A stretch of DNA of 13,008 bases from Amoebophrya sp. AT5.2 (taxonomy: Eukaryota; Sar; Dinophyceae; Syndiniales; Amoebophryaceae): NCBI GenBank assembly GCA_005223375.1, contig RXOD01005656.1:1-13008 (forward strand). Direction: 5' to 3'. Of this stretch, positions 7,844 to 13,008 are shown piece by piece. The stretch's first letter is position 1. The number at the start of each line of letters is the position of its first letter. A program made the translations under genes and the position numbers. The notes under the pieces are model-generated. The model was not told the origin of the DNA. It did no database searches and was given only the letters and a program-made list of their open reading frames with translations.

Positions 7844-10780
7844 ATGAGCTTCGACAATTCCGCCCCGAAATCGTCGGGCTACACGGGATTCGGTCTGACA
7901 AAGCCGGTGGGTACCCTGCGACCGCCCGGAATGTAAAAGTTGAGTTGTTCCTCGGTCCTTATGTGTCGTTTTTCTCAACTACGTCAACGTGCCGCTACTG
8001 TTTTGATACTTCTTCAAAAGGAACTCACTCCGATTTTGATTCTTCATCTTCACAACAGCGGCACCTTCAAAGCTTCCGGAGCCTCGCAACCGCAAGCGCA
8101 GCTGCCCGGATCTATCAGTCTCGTTCACCCCGCCACGACCTCACAGTACGCGGCCGGGCTCGTCCGTCCCGCAGCTGTCGTTTCCAGTACGCGGGTTGGG
8201 GGCGTTCCGTCGATTGGCGTGCCTGGTATCACGACGAGTGGTGCATTCGCGACGGCCTCCTCCGGTGCAACTTTCTCCTCGTCCTCCGTAACGACGTCAG
8301 CCGCAGCTGCGAGTGGCTCGAGTCGTGGGGTGCCCGGGCCGCCGTCTGCGCAGCCTGGGGGCTCGACGGGGGTTTACCGGCCGGACGATCGGGTGATAAT
8401 TGATGAGGCGTATCGGAGCATACCGATGCCCGCTGCGCCGCACACGGGTGGAAGCGCGGGTGGCGTGCGCTCGTCGGGTTCGGCTGCTCCGACTGGCAGT
8501 GTTGCGTCAAGGCCAGGTGTCGCGCCAAGGCCAAACGCGGTTGCGAGTTCGAGTGGGACCACAACTAGAATTGCGAGTACGAGTTCGAGTTCGAGTACGC
8601 TTGTCGCAGCGACCACTAGCTCTACAGTTGCGCCCCCACCAGCGACCACGACAGTAAAGCGGACAAGCATGGCAGCGGGTCAAGTACAAGACTCGGCCGT
8701 TAAAGCTAAGACGGCCTCTCAGGCCGCGAAGCAGGTGCCGCGCAGTCATGCCAGCGGAGGATCCGCAACCGTATCCCCGGCGACCGCCGCGGCCCCCGTT
8801 CCTCCGTCTTCACACGCAGCGACGTTAACTTCGGGGGGCCGGCGGGTGGTGACGAGAAGCTCTGCGTCTACTACTGGAGGTTCCGGGCGGCGCAGCACCG
8901 ATCCCACGGGCACAGTTGCCCCTTCGAGGAGTTCTGCGTCTACGCACAAGTCGACTGCAGCAGGCGCGCTAGCCGGGCGGGTCTCGGAGGACGGCCTGCT
9001 TCCAGGAGATAAGGTATTAGTACTATGAATGTACCTTACCTTTTTATCCTTACCTTGTCCAGCAGCAGCTTCGTATTCGTTCGATGACGAGATCGCGGCG
9101 ATGGGGCAAACGTGTAAATTTTCCAGGTTATTTTCTCCGAGATCATCGAGGGGAGGCCGGAGGACCGGCGCACCAGCGTGATGTACTTTAAGGTGGATGA
9201 TGAAGTTTTTGAGTCTCGCGAAGCCATGCAGGCTTTCCTGGACAACAAGGCCCGCGGCGGCGACTGCTCCCCGCAGAAAGCCTACGAGTGTCCGTACTCG
9301 GGTGAGATTTTTCATTCGAAGGAGGAGTTCCTCGAGCACATGGAGCGGACAAGAGAAAAAAAAGTCACTACGAGACTCTTGGAGGACGGAGAGGTACTTT
9401 ACGATTACGTGAGCTTACGCACTCAGCGTCGGACTCTATGTTCATTGATTCGATGTCGCGGGTAGAGAAGGACATGGACGGTCTGTATGTTATTCCAAAG
9501 TCCACAAGATCATGTAAAGTTAGAGTTAGATAGTTTTTCGATGAGAAGATTTCAAATTCAATTGATTGAACCGGCCCCTGCACAGGAAGTGGACATGGAC
9601 GACGTCCTTTCTCCGACCACAGCTGAGGCCCTGGCCCGGCGTCGCAAGCACGGCTCGACGAGCTCCGCGGGAAGTGCGCCAATGTCCGATACTCGGGCAA
9701 ACGGTGGCAAGTTCGAGAAGATGACCGCAGAGGAGCGGCAGGAGCGAGCAGAACTCGCGGCGCAGGAGTCTTCAATGCAGATCGTGACACAAACCAACCC
9801 CGAGACGGGTGATGCGCGGACGCTGTTGCGCGACCAGGAGACCGGCCGTGTCGACGCTGTATTTGATCAGGACGTGGCGGAGTTTTTACTGGAAGAGCGG
9901 CACTTGCTTCTTGCCGGCGGGCAGAACAATATGAGTGCGGCTTCGGAAGCCAAGGCAGGAGGTAAGAAGAATACGAAGAAGATTGCGGAGAGAGGTGACG
10001 ACAGAGACGAGAAGTTCTTTTCCGCGGAGCAGGAGCAGTTTCTGAAGGAGCTGACGCTGCTCGCGTTCCGTGCCCTCGTGCAAGATATGGGGAAGCGTTT
10101 GATGAAAGCAACAGGGCAATTTCACGAACAGCGGAAAAAAATCGAGAAGGAGGAGGAAAGCCAGGCGCTAGAGTTTTTCGCGCTTGAGGATGGCGTGTCC
10201 ACTCTGCAAGAGGCGCAACAGGCCTACAAAATGAAGGCGCGGGAGATGCACCCGGATAAAAACGGCGGGACCGATGAAGCGAAGGAAGCGTTTCAGGACA
10301 TGAAAGCGCTCTACGATATCGTAAAGCAAAAATTCAGCGGAGGAGGAGGCGGGGGAAACGAAGCGGAGTCCTCGCACAGCCCGAGTACTGATTCTAAGTG
10401 GATGTTGTCATCTAGGCTTGTGGTTGTGATGGTACTATCGTCCTCACCAGAGGACCGTAGAACATAGCTATCTTGAGACATGCGTTGGAGTTGGTGTACT
10501 AAAATAAATTGATTCGCTTTGATTTTATATATCGATTCTCGAACATCGGAACCCAGGCAAGCCTTCGAATAAGAAGGCGAAAGAGGCGTACGACGAGGAC
10601 TCCCCAACGGCGGCGGGGAAGGAGAAGGAAGCGAGTGAGGCGGACAAGACCATTGCGTACGACCCGAACTCACGGGAATCGATGTTAGCCGCTCTGAAGC
10701 GCATGCTGCGGCAAATTCGAAATGCGCGGCGGCAGAGCGAGGAGCTGCGCAATGCTGATGTTGGGGGCCGCAGGTTGTAA
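7844..10780 (+). CDS. C-terminal J-domain (DnaJ-like) protein with long disordered N-terminal region (5 exons)
   Basis: Best model: exons 7844-7932, 8059-9013, 9127-9393, 9586-10384 and 10557-10780, giving 777 residues plus TAA. An in-frame TGA at 7778 precedes the first ATG, which supports this start. Residues from about 30 to 348 are Ser/Thr/Ala/Gly/Pro-rich and probably disordered. Exon 3 encodes a compact acidic/basic segment (VIFSEIIEGR, MYFKVDDEVF, ECPYSGEIFHSKEEFLEHM). Exon 4 carries charged helices, then a J domain at about 633-684 with AQQAYKMKAREMHPDKNGG and FQDMKALYDIVKQKF. The HPD tripeptide that stimulates Hsp70 ATPase is intact at about 659-661. The tail (KKAKEAYDEDSP, then AALKRMLRQIRNARRQSEEL) is charged and helical. 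There is no Gly/Phe region or CxxCxGxG zinc repeat, so it is a type III (class C) J protein, expected to recruit an Hsp70 to a specific site or client. No signal peptide or membrane helix is visible, which suggests a cytosolic or nuclear location. The client and any named orthologue are unknown. Confidence 0.8.
7933..8058 (+). other. intron 1 of the J-protein gene (126 nt)
   Basis: The first exon's frame meets TAA at 7934-7936. Donor GTAAAAGTT at 7933 (phase 2) and acceptor CATCTTCACAACAG ending at 8058 restore the frame, joining LRPPG to GTFKASG through an ATC codon. The intron is T-rich with a clear pyrimidine tract. An alternative, GTACCC at 7911 with AG ending at 8072, also keeps frame but has a weaker acceptor. 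Confidence 0.6.
8541..8601 (+). repeat. GAGTTC/GAGTAC hexamer-rich tract coding Ser/Thr
   Basis: Repeated six-base units of the type GAGTTC and GAGTAC occur within exon 2 of the J-protein gene and code for a Ser/Thr run in the disordered region. It is an imperfect microsatellite that keeps the frame. Confidence 0.6.
9014..9126 (+). other. intron 2 of the J-protein gene (113 nt)
   Basis: Exon 2 reads into TGA soon after 9014. Donor AAG|GTATTAG and acceptor AATTTTCCAG ending at 9126 are both phase 0 and join LLPGDK to VIFSEIIEGR. The sequence between is T-rich. Confidence 0.75.
9394..9585 (+). other. intron 3 of the J-protein gene (192 nt)
   Basis: Donor GAG|GTACTTTAC at 9394 and acceptor CCCCTGCACAG ending at 9585 are both phase 0 and join LLEDGE to EVDMDDVLSP. 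It is the longest of the seven introns and contains a possible 15-nt microexon and a copy of the next exon's first codons. Confidence 0.65.
10385..10556 (+). other. intron 4 of the J-protein gene (172 nt)
   Basis: Donor GTACTGATTC at 10385 (phase 1) and acceptor GGAACCCAG ending at 10556 join SHSPS to KPSNKKAKEAY through an AGC codon. Without splicing the frame runs on for 27 codons to a TAG at 10465-10467 and loses the helical tail. Confidence 0.7.
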
Positions 10781-10785
10781 ATAAA
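10780..10785 (+). terminator. AATAAA overlapping the J-protein stop codon
   Basis: The stop TAA at 10778-10780 runs directly into ATAAAG, creating AATAAA at 10780-10785. If it is used as a polyadenylation signal the 3' UTR would be very short. It may be chance. Confidence 0.3.
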
Positions 10786-11871
10786 GACGGAAGAGTCTTC
10801 GGGTGTTGGGGGGATCTACAACCTATGCATTCTATCGAGATAATTCAAGGGAAAGCGAACGCAGCGTAAGTGACCGTGCTGCCGCCGCGAACGAGATGAA
10901 TGGGTTAGTGGCGCTAGCCACCAAGTGCTCATCCGGGTGGTGCAGTGTGTGTGAACACGAGCCTGGAGGAAATTTGTCTGCATAGAGCAATTCGGCCATG
11001 GGCATGCAACAGCAATTCGAACTACGAACCTGCTCTGCATTTACATTTTTTAGACCGCGAGCTTTATTCTCGAGCTACTGCCACACTTGCTGACACACAG
11101 ATGATTGAACGGAGATCGATTCATTGTTTTCACCGTGTGCAGCTGCGAACGAGACGGGGAGAAAAGCGGCCGCCGAGGATCGCACTCGCCTGATGATCGT
11201 CTTGGCCTTGGCTGCGAGACAACATACTACCTAGTTTCAACATGAAAACAATAGGAAGGACAATTTATGCCCTTGCGAGTGCGACTCGAGCTGGATTCTT
11301 TCACTGTCGGAAGTGAGACGACGGCGAGGCGGACAGAAAATAGAACGCCGGGAAAGACTTCGATTGGGAAATTCCAGTTCAGTCGTGCGAAGAAATATAA
11401 ATATAGATGATGAGAGAGAGATGGAGAGATTGTATGCAAATCAAAGAGCGAGGTCTTGCTGTGCTGTTGCTACTTAATCTATCAAACGTTTTATGCTCAG
11501 ATCGAACAAAGTGCAATTCCTGCGGTGCAACACTCGTAGGCATGTCAAGACTCACTCTCACAACTACGCACTGGTGGCACTGCAGCTACACTCTTTATTG
11601 AAATCCAAGATCGCGTTCGCGCCGGATCGATCCTAGCGGAGCCTTCTTCTTTTCATTTTCTTTTCCGAGAGTAACTTCTCTCTAAAAAAATCTTCCACCA
11701 GTGGCGCGTGTCTATGACCTTTCGTTTGCCTCGTTTTTGCTTTCGCGAGGCTCTGCAGCCCGCCTAGAGCGTGGCGGCTGCCTGATAGGGCTACTGCGAT
11801 CGGTCTGGGGGGTCTACTCGGTATAATTCGTCGGCCTTCGCTCCCTCGCCTCGGCTGATCTCGGTACAGCC
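10781..11871. other. intergenic region before the IP3R-like gene, no supported gene
   Basis: Frames of 60-82 codons occur on both strands but show no motif or consistent composition. One at 11407-11601 has a short hydrophobic stretch resembling a signal peptide, yet it starts in GA-rich simple sequence and has nothing else protein-like. A GA-rich patch lies at about 11407-11430, and a strongly pyrimidine-rich stretch starts near 11643. It presumably holds the 3' end of the J-protein transcript and the promoter and 5' UTR of the next gene. Confidence 0.55.
11643..11701 (+). promoter_or_regulatory. polypyrimidine tract with splice-acceptor-like AG upstream of the IP3R-like gene
   Basis: A run of almost pure T/C (CTTCTTCTTTTCATTTTCTT and following) is followed by TCTTCCACCAG ending at 11701. 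It lies 170 bases before the start codon. It could be the 3' end of a 5' UTR intron or, if the organism trans-splices, a spliced-leader acceptor. The sequence alone cannot distinguish these. Confidence 0.35.
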
Positions 11872-13008
11872 ATGGCTGCTTCTTCCGGCGACCTGGACAG
11901 CACGCTCTGTCTGGGCGATGTGATTTTGCTCCGCGTGAAGATTACCGAGAAGCGGATGGGGTACATGTCGGTGGACGGGTTCACGAACCCCGAGCTGCAG
12001 GTGGTTTCCCCCCCCGACATGGCCGCCATCGACGACATCCGCGACTGTCTCTTCCGCGTGGTGGTGAGGCTCGACTACACGGCGCAGAAGGAACTACTAA
12101 AACTGAAGGCCGAGCTCAAATCGATCCGCGGCGCGGAGGCGCTACAGTCCGCCAGCCGGATCTCGCCCAGGGAGAAGCTGCTCGAGCAGGACATCCGCCG
12201 CGCGCAGGCGAAGGTGGAGCTCGAGAAGCAGACGAACGTTGAGAAGGAACGGTTCGTGCAGCCGGTGACCTACGGGGACTCGATCCAGCTCTACCACGTA
12301 AAATCTGGTAAGTACGTCACGGTCGCCGTGCACGAGGCCGCGTCGGTGGAGAACCACAACCGGAAGGCGGTGGTGTACAACGGGGGGAACCAGTACAGCT
12401 GCTTCCGCGTGAACTCCTTTTACAAGCACAAGCACCAGGGCGAGCGGGTGCGGTTCAACGAACAGGTGATTTTGAATTGCACCAAGCTGGGCGTGAACTG
12501 GACGCTGCGCACCGCCGACCAGGAAGACACCACGCCGGACGGCATCCCCTACTTCGAGGCGAACTGCGCCTGCAACCAGATCAACGGCTTCTTCCCGATG
12601 CTGTACGCGCGCACGAAGGACACGCTGAACTACGCCTCGGTGGTGCGGCTGCACTACTGCGGCGCGAACGCGATGGTGGGCGCCAGCTGCCACGCGGACG
12701 AGGGGGGCGCCACGATGGTGCTCAGCAACCAAAAGGACGTGCAGATGGTGGAGGCCAACATGGCGGGGGCCAACGCGACCATGCTGCACACGGAGCTGCG
12801 GCACAAGGGGAAGGTGATTCCCGCGGGCGCGCAAACGGACATGAGCGTGGGCGAAATGAAGCGGCGGCTCCCCGCGGACGTGTCGTTCCACTGGCAGACC
12901 TCGGCGAAGCCACCGTACATGAAACCGCTCCTGAACAACAATTACGACCACGTGGACAACCTGTGGTCGAAGGGCGTGTGGCTGATCGAGCAAACGGCGA
13001 ATCGGCTC
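11872..13008 (+). CDS. inositol 1,4,5-trisphosphate receptor / ryanodine receptor-like Ca2+ channel, N-terminal part (truncated by window end)
   Basis: The frame is open for 379 codons from the ATG at 11872 to the window edge. An in-frame TAA at 11824 and the context AGCCATGG support this start. IP3 receptors are tetrameric Ca2+-release channels of the ER or related stores, about 2,700 residues long in animals, so most of the gene lies to the right. The visible part matches the N-terminal beta-trefoil and MIR region: GDVILLRV with YMSVDGF (residues about 15-36), RDCLF (57-61) followed by YTAQKEL, a charged helix (about 100-127), GDSIQLYHVKSGKYVTV (135-151), CFRVNSFYKHK, VILNC, and FEANCACNQINGF (about 228-240). 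It then has a second MIR-like stretch (LHYCGANAMVGASCHADEGG) and a VWLIEQ segment near the edge. RDCLF and the GDxIQLxHxxSxKYxTV pattern are strong family marks. No membrane segment is expected this early, since the pore lies at the far C-terminus. Whether the IP3-binding basic residues are kept cannot be judged from this portion. No intron is needed in this portion, unlike the two genes before it. Confidence 0.85.
   Translation, partial: MAASSGDLDSTLCLGDVILLRVKITEKRMGYMSVDGFTNPELQVVSPPDMAAIDDIRDCLFRVVVRLDYTAQKELLKLKAELKSIRGAEALQSASRISPREKLLEQDIRRAQAKVELEKQTNVEKERFVQPVTYGDSIQLYHVKSGKYVTVAVHEAASVENHNRKAVVYNGGNQYSCFRVNSFYKHKHQGERVRFNEQVILNCTKLGVNWTLRTADQEDTTPDGIPYFEANCACNQINGFFPMLYARTKDTLNYASVVRLHYCGANAMVGASCHADEGGATMVLSNQKDVQMVEANMAGANATMLHTELRHKGKVIPAGAQTDMSVGEMKRRLPADVSFHWQTSAKPPYMKPLLNNNYDHVDNLWSKGVWLIEQTANRL

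Noticed and set aside
10407..10467. Read-through of intron 4 ends in SPEDRRT, resembling the RPEDRRTS segment of exon 3
   Set aside because: The DNA similarity is only a few codons and lies in predicted intron; most likely chance.
11407..11601. 64-codon frame with a hydrophobic LAVLLLLNLSNVLC stretch
   Set aside because: It begins in GA-rich simple sequence, has no domain or conserved feature and lies just ahead of the IP3R promoter region; too weak to call.
12307..12316. GTAAGT-like donor (TCTGGTAAGTACG) within the IP3R-like gene
   Set aside because: Reading straight through gives SGKYVTV, which fits the MIR motif of the family, so the site is exonic.
12142..12993. 283-codon open frame on the - strand opposite the IP3R-like gene
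   Set aside because: Its translation is a monotonous Val/His/Leu/Arg-rich sequence produced by the G/C-ending codons of the + strand gene; the + strand reading matches a known family.

Overview
The window looks like nuclear DNA of a microbial eukaryote. Long open frames are broken by short introns (about 96-192 bases) that begin GTA and end AG, and coding stretches are separated by AT-richer non-coding sequence. The products include an inositol-trisphosphate-receptor-like channel, a J-domain protein and a large sequon-rich surface glycoprotein with PAN/apple-like cysteine modules. Four genes are visible and all lie on the + strand. That arrangement, with PAN-like surface proteins and an IP3R-like channel, would suit an alveolate or dinoflagellate-related protist, but the lineage is inference. 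Nothing bacterial or viral is evident.

Layout. (1) About 82-408: last exon of a gene entering from the left, the C-terminal end of a probable TIM-barrel enzyme with a GYAGGLGP phosphate-binding loop. (2) 409-1436: about 1 kb with no supported gene. (3) 1437-7188: a four-exon gene for a predicted single-pass membrane glycoprotein of about 1,799 residues. It has a signal peptide, about 65 N-glycosylation sequons packed in low-complexity Asn/Ser/Thr/Ala blocks, three cysteine clusters (two PAN/apple-like), one transmembrane helix and a short His-rich tail. (4) 7189-7843: intergenic, with AATAAA at 7342. (5) 7844-10780: a five-exon gene for a protein of about 777 residues with a long disordered Ser/Thr/Ala-rich N-terminal part and a C-terminal J domain with an intact HPD motif. 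(6) 10781-11871: intergenic, with a pyrimidine-rich splice-acceptor-like tract before the next gene. (7) 11872-13008: N-terminal 379 codons, without an intron, of an IP3 receptor/ryanodine-receptor-like Ca2+ channel that runs off the right edge.

Exon joins were chosen by reading-frame continuity plus GT/AG sites. With these joins both complete spliced genes come out as exact multiples of three (5,400 and 2,334 nt). All seven chosen introns start GTA, and three start GTACTG, which is not the usual eukaryotic donor consensus. The genes do not look like one pathway. The glycoprotein (surface contact) and the IP3R-like channel (Ca2+ release) could both serve signalling or host/prey interaction, but that is speculation from gene content.
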